A DNA stretch of 64,000 nt from Aphidius gifuensis (GCF_014905175.1 NC_057789.1:27152555-27216554), one strand, 5' to 3'. Positions 50,301 to 64,000 are shown, counted from the stretch's first letter. The notes: generated from the letters alone by a model not told the origin. A program made the numbers and translations.

Positions 50301-53300
50301 CATGTAAATTTGACAGAAAAAAAATATAATTTTAATTAAACTAAAAATTTTTAATTTCAAGTTTTATTTATTTCTAAATAAAATATTTTTTTATGGTTTA
50401 TAAAAAAATTTATCAAAAGAATGTAACAATACTGAATGAAAAAAAAATTTAATAGTTAATAAATTTAAAAATCTATCCCATAACGATTAAAATAAACTTT
50501 GAAAATTTATTTCGATAAATAAAATATTTTTCAAGCTTATAAATAATTAGTAAAATAATTTTTAAAATTTAATTTATTAATTCTGTAATGTATAAAAGCC
50601 ACCCAAAATTATTCATGAATTATTAAAAAATAAAACTCATGTATAAAAATAATTTTAATTATAACCCAAACATTTTTTTTACCTCAAAATGATAATGAAA
50701 AATAGAAGAAAAAAATTATGATTAATATTTCATGCACGGTAAAATTAAAAGCAAACATTTAATGGGGTTTATATAGTAAAAAAAAATGTGGGTGGTATAT
50801 TAATCTGGGATGGTAGACAAGATTTCCTGGTGTAACAACGTGCTTGGTTGCGTGCAAAACAACACTCACTTCTGAACAGAGGTGGAAAAATGATAAAAAT
50901 AAAAATAAAAAAGTCAACTTAGTAAGGGATTATATACTTTCTGACATGACCAGAGACAAGATTCACAACTATAAATACATATGTACGTACGCTTATATAT
51001 ATATTTATCTACCCACTGGCTCGGTTCCAGTTGCATCAGCAAGATCTATGTACTTTCACTAATCTATATATCATCATTTTATTTTTCTCGATTTTTCTAC
51101 ATTTTCATTTTTAACAATTTATTTTTTCCTTCTTGTGTAATGAGTTTTTTCATATTTTTTTCTTTTTGTTTATAAATTTATAATTATTATATTTGAATCA
51201 TTAAATGAATAAATAAATATTTCATTAATGTCTTTTACATACACCCACATGAACTATTATGTTTAGAGCAACTAATTCCCATGAGTCAAAAAGATAAATA
51301 ATAAAAACGATTGTAATCATATTCACCTCCTTTGTCTATGTTGTTTTTATATTTTATTATTATTTGCTAGTTTTGTGTGGTAGAAGTTTGAATGATTTGT
51401 TTGATTAATGATTCAATATAAAATTATTAATCTTGTTTGATTTTTGTACAGATATAAAATTAATATATACGAGTTATTTAAAGAGCTTTTTTTGTCGCCC
51501 CAGGTTTATCACAAATTGCGATTCACAATTAAGACTAAATTGATTTTTCATGCTTTATGTTGAAATATTAAAATTTTATATTTACGATTGAGAGAATAGT
51601 CAATCATCTGGAACGGTATTATTCAAACTACTAATGGATATAACTATATTATCAATATGAAAAATTTGATCGTTCAATGTTTCGTTTTTTTTTATTCTAA
51701 ATTACTTTAAAAAAAAAAAAAACACGTTTTGTTCATTTGCACAACAAAATTGAGAGGTTTTTTTTTTGCTATCATAATGACCTTTGATGACTCTAGACAT
51801 TGCCAATGAAATAAAGTAATTAATAATGAAAAAAAAAAAAAATCAAAAGTTTATTTTTTTAATTTAAAAATAATTTATATTTGAATAATGTTGTTTGATA
51901 TGATCGTTAAAAAATCTAAAGTACTTATTTACAATCATTAAATAAAAATAAAAAAAATATATAATAATAATTTTTTATTATAATAAATTAGTTTTTGATT
52001 TTTAATTTATTTGATTATATAGGCATGTTTTTATAAAAAATTATTTGGTTTTATCGTATTAATTTATTTTAAACTAAAGATTGCAATGATGATGATGATT
52101 CATATATAATTCGAGTTCAATAAATGTTCACTTGGCGTGAGGATGTATAGGATAAGAAATGAGGATGCAAAGAATCACGACCGGTATCATTTGTTCATTT
52201 AATGGAAGTGGATTGTATCTTGCCACAACATCACCAATAAGGTCTTTTGTTGTTATATACAACTCACTGGATTTGTGTGCATATATATTTTTATAAAAAT
52301 TTATTTGTGTTTGTTGGCTAGTGTCATGATCAATTGCAATCATGACCACACAATTACTTTTTTTTTTTTTTTTTTCATTTAAATAATCTGTAATGATTTT
52401 TGCAGGTGCATTTTATCTCTCGGCTAATGAAATTTAATTTGTGAAAATATTAATATGTTTGTTTTTTTTTTTATTTATTTATTCTTGTTTTAATCGATAA
52501 ATATTTAATTTATATATTTTTAATGGATTTTAGTTTTGTATTTGTCGGTAATTAATCATCATTGAATATAATATTTAAATTACCATAAATTCTAGTTGTT
52601 TATTCGCGAGTTAAATTGCCAATAAAAAAATGAATCGTTATTTTACCTTGATGTATTTGTAAATGTTTTTAATGTTTAATATTTTTCAAGTTAATACGTA
52701 ACCTTCGGAAAAAGAAAACTCTGAATTTCGTCTTTGAAGCAGACAGGTTACCACTTGTGGAACTGGTTATTTTATTTAATTTTTTTTTTTTAAATTTCAT
52801 TTTAATAAAAATAAAAAAATTAACCGTGTGGGTTTTAAAACAACAGGTCTAAAAGAAGCTAACAAATCAATTGTTATTTTTATTTCATTCATTAATATTA
52901 AATTCAAAATAATAAAAAACAAAACAATTTTTTTATTCACTGTAAATCAACGAGTTGGAATTTCAAGCTTTTTTGATCTCTTGATCTAAGATCTTGTCGT
53001 CATATTTATCATCAAATAAATTTTTTATTTCATTAAATTTTCAAAAAGATTAATCAGTTTTATCTCGTCCACATTTTCTCAGTGTAGATAAAAGTTTTTT
53101 GTTAATTCGTTGAAACGAAATTCATTGCGAAATTCATGTTATTTTTACACGACAAATTTTTTTTTTATTTTCTTTTAAAACAGCAATATCTGTTGGTGAG
53201 TTAATTACGAATGGAATTTTAGCACGTGGTGTGGTTTTAAATGTACATTTGGGAGGTTCCATGACAAGCATTAAATTTTCTCATCCACGCAAAATTATTT

Positions 53301-56300
53301 GCTTATTATTTTTATACTCATATGATATTTTTTTTCAAGCATAATTTGTATTGCAATTGACAATTTAGACAACCAATTAATTTATCTTATATTGAAAATA
53401 ATATAATATTGTTGATTGACGTTGGTTAAGTTTCAAAATGAATATATTAAGTAATAATGTAACGCAAGATTGACAAACCTATTACAAGTTATAAGGTTAT
53501 AACTCACTGCCACCTTAAAACCACTTTTTTTCTCCTCTTTTTTTGCCACTTTTATTATTATTTTTAATATTATTATTATTATTATTATTTCAAGAGTGTG
53601 TTAAAGGCAATTATTAAAACCAGCAAAATGATACTTTCGCTGAATAAAAATTACAAGGCACAAAAATATTGGTTATTTAAAACTTTCCATCAATAATAAA
53701 TTCCATTTATCCATATATCATTATATATTTAAACCATTAAATTGTTCATCAAATATTATTTTTTTTTTCTTTAAATTAATATTAACGGGAAATAAATTTC
53801 TCTTTTGTGTGTGTTGAATAAAAATACTTGTGATTTTTTTTTTTAATTTATAAATTATATGTAAAAAAAAATCATATATATTTTTTTTTCATATTTTGAT
53901 TTGAACATAAAAAAGGATGATACACTTGAGTAATAAATTTTTATATAATTTTTAAAAACCGAAATTCATGAATGGATGGGTAATTTAAAAAAAAAAAAAA
54001 AAAAAAAATTATGATAATGATTAACTGAATGAATGTAAGATACTGATAAAGTGTTATTTAAAATCGAATGTTGAGTTTTTTTTTTTTTTGTTTCGAGAAT
54101 TATGCTGGTATGATTTTTTTTTTTTATGAGTATGAGTTGTGTGTGCCTGACCGGATAATTCATAACAAGACCTCCAAGAAGCCACTGATGCGCAATTGCA
54201 GTTTACAAGGAAGATTAAATCAGTAGGAGTTTTACTGGTTCGAGTGCCAAGCAAAAGTCAATGTAGCAACAACTCGACAGTACGTACTCTAGGCCCGTTA
54301 CATTTCAAAAGATTAATTTATATTTCGTGCATATATATTATAAAAATTAAAAATGCACTATGAATCTTTTTTTGACTCGAAAAAAAAAAGAAAACTCATT
54401 AACATTTTGCTTTTTTTTTTCGCGTATTTTCAACTTCAAACGACTTTAGTCTTTTCATGCAGTCTTAAGATTTTTTCACGTCGACAAACATCAAGTCCAA
54501 TATGAACTTGATGAAAATCATTAAGACAAAACAAAAACCTCTATGATTCCAGTACAGTTACATGCTTGAAGAAAAAAATACTAATTTTTAGTATTCAAAG
54601 TTGTCTTGATCAATTAAATTTTAACGGTAACAAACGCTAGATAACTTTAAATGAATTAAAAAGTATAATTGTTATTCTATGAAACGACACTTCTTGGTAA
54701 ACAATTTAAATTTTATTTACTTGTTTACTTGTATAGAGTGTTAAACACTTTATTTTACTTGTAATAATTTTTTTTATAAATCTTTGAATTTTCAGAGAAT
54801 TTTTATATTTTTTTTTTGATAGCAGCATATGAAGTACCAAGATAAAAATTTTTTTTCAACGTAAAACATGATATTTTTTTATTTTTGCATATATGTAAGA
54901 GTCAAAATGGCCCCATGTTTACCGAGAAATTGTGTCTGGCTGATGACCGGGTTCATCGTCTCAACAGGTTCAACGAGTCTTTTGATATGTGTTTCAGGGC
55001 ATATGCGCGATAAAGAAAGATATAAAGAAAAAAAAAATTTATATATATGTATGAAGAGAGGAAAAAAAAAAAAAGGGTAAGAGTTACTCCCTTCAAACTC
55101 TTCGATATGTACATGTGCGTGTGCTTGAGGGCATTAATGGTTTCGATCCGGGTTCGATTTTCTTATGGTCTCAAAGTCAGGTATTTTCATGCACGCCCAC
55201 GTGGGACGATTCAACGTGCCTTTTTTTCGCACTATATTGATGAATATACCAATAAAACATTCTATCATGTAGGTATTGTGTAATATTATTTAAAAAAAAA
55301 TTGTATAATACTATGAAATAAAAATTCATCCATGTATAACATAATACAAGAAATTTTATAATTCAATAATGTTTTGTAAATTTAAAAATATATCCCACGT
55401 ATGATTAAAATAAATTAGTTAATACAATTAGAAGATCGATTTGTGCTTTATAATAATCAATAAATAAAATATTTTTCAAAGTTATAAATAATTAGTTAAA
55501 TAATTTTAAAAATAAATTTAAAAAAATTAAATTTACGATAAAAAAAAGGAATTTTATTTATATTTGAAAATTATTTTTAAAATATAAAATTTATTATCTA
55601 TTTTTTAATAATATTATAATGAAATTATTATAATTTATTGAAAAATAATTAATACACATCGATGCCTCGATATTCTGATTTTTATTTTGTAAGAATTTAA
55701 AAAGAATAAGAAAAAAAATATTTAAAATATTTTTAAATATAATTTTTTTTTTTTAATTCTTTTAAATGGTAATAAATTTTCATTAAAATATATTTCAAAA
55801 TAGTTTCAATCAAAATAGCACAATCGATAACCAACAGTATTTTTAAAATTTAAAATAAAAAAAAATATATAATTTTAAGGATATTTTGGAGAGTAATAAA
55901 TTATAATCAGTAGTTTTAAAATAAAAAAGTAAAAGATAAATAAATAAAATGAATAAAAATGATGCTGGTTGTGTAAAAAAAAATAAAAAAAAAATTATAT
56001 ATATGGTTGTGTGTCGTAAGGAATGTTATTTGTCCTCGAGCCCGTCGCAAATTCATTGGGTTCACCTGTCCGTACAACGTGGACGCCAAGCAGTCTACTC
56101 ACATTTATCGTTTTTTTTTTTTTTTCTTTACGTTATCTTTCTCTACCTCATTTTTTAATTTACATAGTTTTTTTCTCTTCTGTTGTAACAATTCAACGTT
56201 CAGTCGCGTCAATTGCCTCGAAGCAAATTCATCATTATTTCTCTTTAATTAATTTTATCATAAGACATGCAGGTGACATCACACAATCGCATCTTAAATT

Positions 56301-57543
56301 TAATCGGATAAACCAATCACAAATTTAATTTGTAAAAAATATAAATTTCTAAACTAAAGTTGTTCAATTTATTATGTTCAAGGGATTAAATTAAAGTTTA
56401 GAAACTGAAAAGCACATCAAGCTTTAGTTCAACGACTTGACAAATTATTTCTTAAAAAAAAAAGAAAAAAAGAAAATGAACATGAAAATTGAGCAGTTAC
56501 TGTACTTAAAATAAATGTTTTTTAAATTGAGCAAAAAAATTTTAAATTCAAAAAACTATTATTCAAACATGAGAGAAATATTTTTTTTTTCTAGGGTAAA
56601 TATAGAGAAGTGCACGAATAAAGTTTCGATAAGTATGTTTGTCGAAGCGAATATGGGGTTGCCATCAATAAAATTTACCCGAGATTGCACTTGATCTTTT
56701 GTACACAGCTGATTTGTTCACACAGCGACGTTAAAACCCTTCGCAACATCAATTACTTGCAGCAGCCTGACAAAAAAAAAAAAGGACCCTGTGCTGTCAA
56801 GAATCACACTTATTGCTTTACACTTTTTATTATCAACGAGACCTGTTTCTAACTTTAAACTTTTGAGAATAACTGTCATTATCCAGACGACCGATGACAG
56901 TTGCCGTTTTTATAATAGCGAAATCACTACATGACTATTTTTATTTTTTTTTTAAAAACCCATAACTTTTTTTTTCCTTTAATTTATATTTTTTTTTTTT
57001 AATCAAAAATATATTTTAATACATTCTTGAAGAATATTATCAGTAATAAAATTCCGTTATATTTTGCAACTGGCACTATTTGTAAATTTTTCAATAAAAA
57101 AAATTTTATGACTTTTCTATATTGCATATACCGGAAGATTTTCTCAGAAAATTTTATTATTTTTATATCAGTATTATGACCTGATTAAATGTAAAAATTA
57201 TTGAGTATTTATGATCATAGTGGGTGTACATATATGTACATTTATCGGTGTAAAGTTTATTTTTAATATTTTTAATATTTTCAATTCAAGTATATTTTTA
57301 CTGTGTAAATTGAATAAAAAAGTTTATATATTTTTATTACTAGTATATTATACATACCAATAACACCACAATTGTGGTTTGTGTTGCTGGGAAAATTGAC
57401 ATCATTTGTGGTTGTACGGTTCGTTGAAACACGATAGATAGCATGCTCAAGTGATGTACCATGGTCAGTTATGTTTTTGTCATTTTTCCAATTTTCCACT
57501 GGCTTGATCATGTAACTTCCTGTTGATGTTTTGACATGACCCA
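35389..57543 (-). CDS. ADAMTS metalloprotease with GON domain (gon-1/ADAMTS9/20 type), 5' end not in window
   Basis: About 24 exons of a secreted matrix protease. Prodomain: exon 57543-57344 (GHVKTSTGSYMIKPVENW to HNCGVI) and exon 49009-48786 with furin site KRERRS. Catalytic domain: YFIEITVVADAKMMEYHG (47.4 kb), IYKDPSIGNPISIAV (44.8 kb), then HEIGHVLNMPHD, the zinc motif, split by an intron at its Val codon (44.24/44.02 kb), and Met-turn NVMSRML. Disintegrin-like region (42.9-42.3 kb), central TSP1 (WGRYGDCSRTCGGG), Cys-rich domain (SCGVCRGDNSTC) and spacer (41.2-41.8 kb) follow. Then about ten C-terminal TSP1 repeats (41.0-36.4 kb; CSVTCGEG, CSKSCGGG and so on) and a GON domain (36.4-35.4 kb; IYCHNMMTNEPKEYLTL to CGGYCGFCTPN), ending NVLPS. 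Family members cleave proteoglycans and act in cell migration. One donor (48785) appears to be GC. The join 42.83 to 42.38 kb is uncertain in phase. The signal-peptide exon lies upstream, probably past the window edge. Confidence 0.9.
36907..38546. other. ADAMTS intron between two TSP1 exons
   Basis: This 1.6-kb intron contains a GT microsatellite near 37607-37631 and A-rich tracts. No extra TSP1 exon was found: the flanking exons join directly (WQESSWSE to CSVDCGEG). Confidence 0.55.
44874..47332. other. ADAMTS intron within the metalloprotease domain
   Basis: A 2.5-kb intron. Most of it is A/T tracts, but 45530-45670 is conspicuously mixed in base composition and has an E-box-like CACGTG. 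A minus-strand ORF (45437-45688) covers it but has no domain or fitting splice sites; I read it as non-coding. Confidence 0.5.
49010..57343. other. 8.3-kb ADAMTS intron within the prodomain
   Basis: The two flanking exons join in phase (GVI-D-YDTVEEE). The interior is AT-rich, with islands of higher GC at about 49600-49660, 50810-50880, 54130-54300, 54890-55220, 56020-56100 and 56640-56920. None gives a convincing exon. They may be regulatory. Confidence 0.55.
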
Positions 57544-60500
57544 TCTGTAAATAAATAAAGAAAAAAAAAAAAAACTCATTAGTGATTTATTTTGACAGTT
57601 TTTTTTTTTAATAAAATTTTAAAAATAAAAATAACTACATCAATCATAAAAAAAATAGTCAAGTTGACTGGTGAAGAAAAAATATATTAAAAAATTGAAA
57701 TAAAATTTTTATTTTTAAAATATTTCTCCAACAAGATTCAAGAATTTATATAAAAATATTGAAAATATATTGGATTATTTATTTAAATAAAATCAGTGTG
57801 ATCCTTTAAAGTCTAGTATAAATAAATAAAATCTATATATTTATTGACCACACGTGAAAGTATCATCTTGTCATAAGTTGGATTTGAAATTCGAGATCAC
57901 GCAGATGGGACTATTCGCTTTATGCACGCGATTCACACACAAGATATTAAGTAGTGAGTATTTCTGGATATAGAAATGGACTCTTGAGATTTTCTCCAAC
58001 TGTTTTTTATTATTTTTTTAATATATATATCTGCGTGCGATATATACTTGAATATAGCCAACAACTTTTTATATTTTTTATTTTACAATTAATATAATAT
58101 TTATTCCAAGAATTATATTTGAAAAAATAAAAAGTAACTTTTAAAGAATAAATATATTTTTATGTATTTTATCTCTTATTAAATTATCTGAAAAAAGAGA
58201 AAAAAAAAATAATTCGGATTTTGTGAGAAAATTATTAGTATTCTACCCTCGAGGATACTTTTATTTTAAGAGTTTTCAGACTATGGTGAAAAAGATTGAT
58301 GGGTTGTTAATACGTCTGGGTACTTCTCCTCAAGGGACAGATGAAGTTTGATGGCCCCAAAGACAAATGAATTTTATTCAAGGAATATATAACTCCTGAA
58401 AGCTAGACTTCAAGTCTTCTTCTTGATTTTTTTTTTTATTTTTTAAATATAAAAAATTCAAATGAATATAATAGGTACATAAAATATTTAACCAAAAATA
58501 AAATTTTTAATAGTTTATTTTAATTTTTCCATTTCAAAAGCATGTAAAAGTTTTTTAATATTTGAAATCACATTAATATGACATTAAAATTTGTAACTAC
58601 GTTATTTAAAAAAAAAAAAAACACATAAGTATTCTAAAAAAATTTATAAACTTTTTAATTCAATAAATATAAATTAAAAAAATTTTTTTTTCCACTGTAA
58701 ATTAAGTTTTGTTAAAGGAAAAAAATTATTTTTTTTTTCCCCAAATTATGACGATATTATTTGTCACTTAAAAATTAATCAGCAAGTTGTAAAATTAATC
58801 ATGTGTTCCTTTAATTAGATGTAAAATTTATGACGCACAAAATAACCTCAACTCATTCTCAAGTGAGTCATTTTTTTTAAATTTCTTTTTTTTAATTTTA
58901 CTCTTCCTCATGGGGAATTTTATGAATAATAAAAAGCTGCAGTCATGCATTATTATTTTTTTTTTTGTATCACATATTGCGTTGAATCATGTACATTTTT
59001 TTATTTGTCCTGCAAACGATTAGTAAAGTGTAAACTATTTATAATATGGCAAAACACCGGAGCAAAACCCTGTGGCAATTATTATTATTTTTATTTAATT
59101 TTTCACTTTTTTTTTTTTGTTGAATGTTTATATACAATGTGGATAAAAAGGGTTGTTGTTGCTTGTTGAAAGATACATGGAACAAGGTTACCAAGAGAGA
59201 TAAAAAATATATGTTAGAAAGAAATAGAACATCTTTGTAAAATTTATTCCGCCCACGTGCATTCCGCAGTTAAAAAAACCAACAATATTTTAAATGCAAG
59301 GCTTAAAAGAAATCAATTATTTAAGAAGAAAAAATAAATAACTGTAAAAATAAAAAACTTATACAGGTTAATATATATAACTTTTGACAAAGTTAGTTAT
59401 TTTTTTTTTTAAATTTGTGTCTATATTTATACATAGAGACAATTGATTAGTTATGGAAAATTTAGCAATGCATGTAAAGCTACTGTGTATATTTTTGATG
59501 ATATAAATTCCAAGATAAAAACACTGAAGGCGTCTATATACGTTGCTCAATAACGCGCTTCGTTAAACTCGCTTATTGCGGTTGGTTTGTAATATAAAAC
59601 ACATACACATCAATGAATAAAAATCATAATTATATATAATATAATGAAAAAGTAAATAAATTTATTATTAGATGTATGAAAATACCTTGATTTTAGACAT
59701 GGACTTTCATCATGTATATATTTGTTTCACTAAATAATTATTAAATCTATTTGTTTGTATATAATATTGATTCACATAAAGATGAACGTGATTAAATTTT
59801 GTATATTAAATTAATACATGTATCGTATTATATACAAATCATTAGACCGTAACATTTGCAATCACTGTAATTATATTTTATATGATTAATAAAAAGTATG
59901 ATAAATCAACAATATATTTCCGCGAATTTGTTCAGGTTCATTAACGCAAAATGCAGTATAATTTGATGTAACTATTAAATTACTACATGTTTTATTATGT
60001 AATACTATGATTGATTATAGAAAAAATTTAGAATAATTTTTTAGAAATTAAAATTTCATTTGATAATAATAAAAATATTATAAAATGAAATTTTTATTTT
60101 TTTTTCATTTATAAATTGTTGTTTGTTATTTAAAATTTAATTAATTTAAATATATCAAGAGAAAATATAATTTCATACAATCAAAAAAATAAACTTCAAC
60201 ATTTTACATCTGATTATCATCAACAACATGTACAGACAAACATGTAGAATTTATAAATATAAATTTAATTTTACTAACAAATTTCAACAAAGTTTCAAAC
60301 TTGGTTTATCATTTCAAGTTCATTAGTGTCAATAACATTTCTACAGATTTATTATCCGTATACATGTACAATTCATCTGTTATAACGAACACATAAAATC
60401 TTGACTATGCAGATATGTATAAATTTAAAACCAGTGATACAATTTACCATGCCTCATCAACTACATCATCATAATCATACCAACTTTATACGTATTTTTA

Positions 60501-63500
60501 TTCATGCATAGAACCAATAGCCTTTTTAATTTACTTTTTTTTTTTTTTTTTCACAATAAAAAAAGAGTCTTATTGCACATACAATTTACTTATTTTGTAT
60601 TCAACATTCTGGCGCGTACTTCACCTCAGGCATAGAGATGTGAGCAGCAGCAGCATTATATATTAATAAAAATACAAAAAAAAAAAAAAAAGTAAAAATA
60701 AATAAAGTACCGAGAACAAGATGATAATAGAAAGAGTAAAAAGAAAAAAAAATCAAAGGATAATAAAGAATTGAAAATGCTCATTTTGTGTGTGTGCTCT
60801 TTAAGAAAGGGTTTATGATCAAAAGAAGCAGCTTAGGCTGGGTTATTTCATAATAGATTATTTTATAATAAAATTATAGCAATTTAGTTTTACTGATGTA
60901 TTTATATATAGTAACTACAAGAGCTTCAAAGATCTATTAAATATAGAAATTTGTTATTAATAAAAATAGCTTTTGATGGAAAAATAAAATTTAAAAAAAA
61001 AATTAAAAAAACTATAATGAATACCTGTCTGTTCAATGCATAAAATAAAATAAAAATAATATAAAAAAAAATATTGACGTAAAGAAAATAGTGATAATAT
61101 TTTGCCTGGCATATAGTTTAACAGTAGATAGAAATCTTTTGACGTCAAAATATATATATGCAGAGAAAAAGCATACAGCTATATTATATTCAAAATAAAT
61201 ATCATTTATAATCTCGTCATTCATCGAGTTATTATTTATCTCGTCGTGCAGAAAATATGCATATTAAGATTAGCGGGAGTCAGTTGAGTAAAGATTTTCA
61301 TATTATTTTACTGGGATGTTAATACAGAGATGTATGAAATATTATATTTAATACACACTCCATGAAGATTACGACATTTTCTTTATAATTATAATCTTCT
61401 ACTTTGACAATCTGTTAATGCTGTATATATAAACTTTCATCAACACCTGAACACTAATACGACAAAAATAATATATATAAAATTTTTTTTCTACGATAAA
61501 AACAGTGAGAATGTAACTTCTGTTTCTTTGATGATTCAAATACAAGGTGATAATTAGTCTCTTCCTATGTAATATTTATTTTTTTATTTTTATAAATCCC
61601 TAATATTTAAAACTTTTAAAATGAATTTACTCAAAAATATATATATTTTTTTTTTCCTTACAACTGTAAGGTAAAAAGAAAAAACATCTATTAGGGTATT
61701 TTGATCACGCATTATACGATGGAAAAGAAAACAAATATAAAAGTTAAAAAAAAATATAAATGGATATATAAAGTTTGTTTTTCCATGCCATCTTGGAATT
61801 GTAAGCATTGCAGATGTTAAAGAAAAACAGAAACTGTCTGTGCGATATTAAAGATAACAAGTGTAACAAAGCAGAGGCGTTAAAAAAAATGGAAATTTTA
61901 TAAAAAAATGAGGAAAAAAATACACTTTGAGATGAGAAGAATTGATCGACATGATTACGTGATGGAATTTGCTTATGCAAATTTAAATTTTTTCGAATCG
62001 AAAAATAAACTAACCAACATTGCATAAAATTTATATCTCAACGATTATTATTGAAATTTAAAAATCATCTTGGATAAATTTACCTATCAACACACAATTT
62101 CATAGTAATTTATCATTTTAAATATCTCAAAATATATATTTATATATTTTGTTTAAAAATTTATTTTAAAACTGGAATTTAATGGATTCAAAAAATTACT
62201 ATATAAACACATGATTTCAAAATTAAAATTCATACATAATATCAAAAGATGATCATGAATGAAAATAAAATTTTAAACACCTTTATTATACAGGATTTTT
62301 TTTTCAAAAATAAAATTATCTTTATATGAACAAATAATTCATAGTTATTATGAGAAAAACAATCCTGTTTGAAATTCTTCCGCATATTTTTCCAACAATT
62401 TTATGTAAAAGTTCATGATCACAACAGTCTTTAAAAAAAAAAAAAAAAATATGATTTAATATCCCGCATATTCAAACCTTATAAATTCACTTGACAAAGA
62501 AAACTTTTAAATAAAAATAAAAAAATCTAAGAAACGAGTTTCACTGGGTAACTTTGTAGTCATAAGGGAAGTTCAATAAAAAATTTATTGTCTACGTTTC
62601 TTTCATGAATTCTACAATCGGTGATAAATTTAAAAAAAAAAAGGATAAATGTTTGTGTAATATATATAAATGTCTACCACAATTTTATCTAAAACTTTTG
62701 TTTATTGTTTATTTACGTTGAAAATAATTTAAAAAAAAAATATTGTTATTTTTTTTTTAAATTATTAAAATTATCGTGTTTCAAGTGTTAAATAAAAATT
62801 TAAACAATTTAAATACATTTGTATGTTAAAATGAAAATAAAATATACAAATAAAACTATAAATGAAATGTGTGTATGGTTATATATATATAAAGTGCGTA
62901 CGTACAGTCGATTTGCATTGTAGCTCTCTTTTCTTAACTCTTCTTTTTTTTGAATATATTTTTTGTTCCTTTCACTGTTGAAACGTTAGGCACAAAGACC
63001 GACTTCAGGGTTACCAAGAATTTACTTTGCAGTCATTTATTACACTTTTCTATCTGATTTTTTTTGACCGTCAATGACCTCGCGTGAAATATGAATGAAA
63101 AAAAATAAAAAGAAAAATAATTAACTAATTATAGATTTCTGTTAAATCAATCGAGATTTTTTCATAAAATGTTTTTTCTTTTTGTATTTTTTCATTTGTA
63201 AATGAATATATATTAGTTGTCAAATTTTTTACTTGAACAAACTTTAACTTTTAAAAGTTGGTTAGAGTTTCATTAAAATCCACTTTTGATATTCAAAAAC
63301 GTGGGAGTAAAAGGCAATGAGATACGAGAACAGATGCTGCACTTTAGTGTTCAGCACGTGGCGATCGGTTTTTATCTTATATAAAATATACGTTTGACAT
63401 TATCTATATACTCACACTATACTTGAGACCATAAATTTTTTCTTCATTTAAAAAATTCAAGGAATAAAAAATAGTAAATTTAATGAATAATGGATATTAA

Positions 63501-63992
63501 ATCACAAAGAGTCCACAAATAAAAAAAGATAAGTAAAAGTATTAAGAAAAAATTGCGAAAAAAAAAGAAAGGAAAAAATTAGAAATTAAATTATTACTAG
63601 ATGTAGCTAATGGCTTATGGTAGATGGATAATGGCAATATGTGTTTAACAGTGTGTAATTTTTATGACATTCAAAAATTCATCACTCATAGCTTTATACT
63701 ACCACTTTATATATTTTTTTTTTTTGAATAATTCAAAGCTAAATTCACGGATGGTTTTGCGTATCATATTGTAAAAATCATATTTAATGTTTTTTCATTT
63801 TATTCGGTATAAACATATTTTATGCTCGAAGTAAAGCGTATTTAATAAAATTATTTCTGGGGATTTAAAGCTTTCCAATAAATGTCAAAACACAGCATCA
63901 TGATTTGTCATTATAATTCAATAATTTTCATGAAATTATAAACGATATAATTAATTGTTATTTTTTTTATAAATTAAATATTTCATGCGTAC
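57544..63992. other. Probable upstream ADAMTS intron or 5' flank
   Basis: No coding exon recognised in 6.4 kb. It contains copy 2 of the dispersed element at 60781-61164 and moderately GC-richer islands near 57840-57990, 58230-58360 and 63290-63370. It is taken as an intron because the exon ending at 57543 begins at an acceptor site and lacks a signal peptide. Confidence 0.5.
60781..61164. repeat. Dispersed 384-bp element, copy 2
   Basis: Same orientation as copy 1 and nearly identical, from TCATTTTGTGTGTGTGCTCT to GACGTCAAAATATATATATG. It differs by a missing 13-bp stretch, a ~15-bp insertion and a few substitutions. It lies in the presumed first ADAMTS intron. Confidence 0.85.
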
Positions 63993-64000
63993 CTTGAAAC
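63993..64000 (-). other. Possible 3' end of an upstream ADAMTS exon
   Basis: On the minus strand the last eight bases read GTTTCAAG, followed by GTACGC, a good donor. Joined in phase 0 to the exon at 57543 it would give ...FK-MGHVKTS. This is only suggestive because the exon body is outside the window. Confidence 0.3.

Noticed and set aside
55138..55165. GGTTCGAT-like sequence suggestive of a tRNA B box
   Set aside because: No matching A box or cloverleaf can be formed around it.
54868..55283. Plus-strand ORFs in the ADAMTS intron
   Set aside because: No homologous domain, coded by microsatellite-like sequence at their ends; more likely non-coding GC-richer islands.
56007..56328. Overlapping plus-strand ORFs of 69-101 residues
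   Set aside because: Three frames are open simultaneously across a poly-T tract, a sign of composition rather than coding.

Overview
The window is nuclear DNA from an insect. It is extremely AT-rich (roughly four fifths A+T by eye), and its genes have many short phase-conserved introns with AT-rich interiors. Gene content is animal and insect-like: a transferrin, an ionotropic receptor, a GON-domain ADAMTS protease, a cilium protein CFAP43, a Kazal inhibitor and several small secreted proteins. The base composition and compact introns resemble low-GC parasitoid wasps (Braconidae, for example aphidiines), but nothing here proves the order. There is no operon, CRISPR or prokaryotic structure.

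Layout. 0.36-2.8 kb (-): PLP-dependent cysteine sulfinate/aspartate decarboxylase. 3.6-5.7 kb (-): secreted leucine-rich-repeat protein. 6.1-6.95 kb (-): Kazal-type secreted inhibitor. 8.5-10.1 kb (-): a secreted Tyr/Gln/Ser-repeat protein. Its reading frame continues through two introns into a hydrophobic plus acidic C-terminal module, so two apparent small ORFs are one gene. 11.95-19.4 kb (+): CFAP43, WD repeats then coiled coils. One intron holds a probable Helitron/Helentron-like non-autonomous element with five ~150-bp tandem units between two perfect hairpins. 19.8-22.75 kb (+): transferrin 1-like. 22.9-24.7 kb (-): divergent mitotic-type cyclin with two KEN degrons. 25.0-29.0 kb (-): divergent ionotropic receptor. 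One of its introns carries, on the opposite strand, an intronless ORF resembling mitochondrial ATP synthase inhibitor IF1. 29.8-33.4 kb: three small secreted proteins of unknown function, each a signal-peptide exon joined by a phase-1 intron to a mature-protein exon. 35.4-57.5 kb and probably beyond the right edge (-): a large ADAMTS protease with about eleven thrombospondin repeats and a C-terminal GON domain (gon-1/ADAMTS9/20 type). Introns of 1 to 8 kb take up most of the right half.

The genes are not a pathway; this is an ordinary chromosomal neighbourhood. The points of most interest are the nested IF1-like gene, the Helentron-like insertion, a 382-bp element present twice (26.5 kb and 60.8 kb), two probable GC-AG introns, the composite secreted protein at 8.5-10.1 kb and the cluster of secreted orphans. 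I did not find a clearly new multi-gene system.
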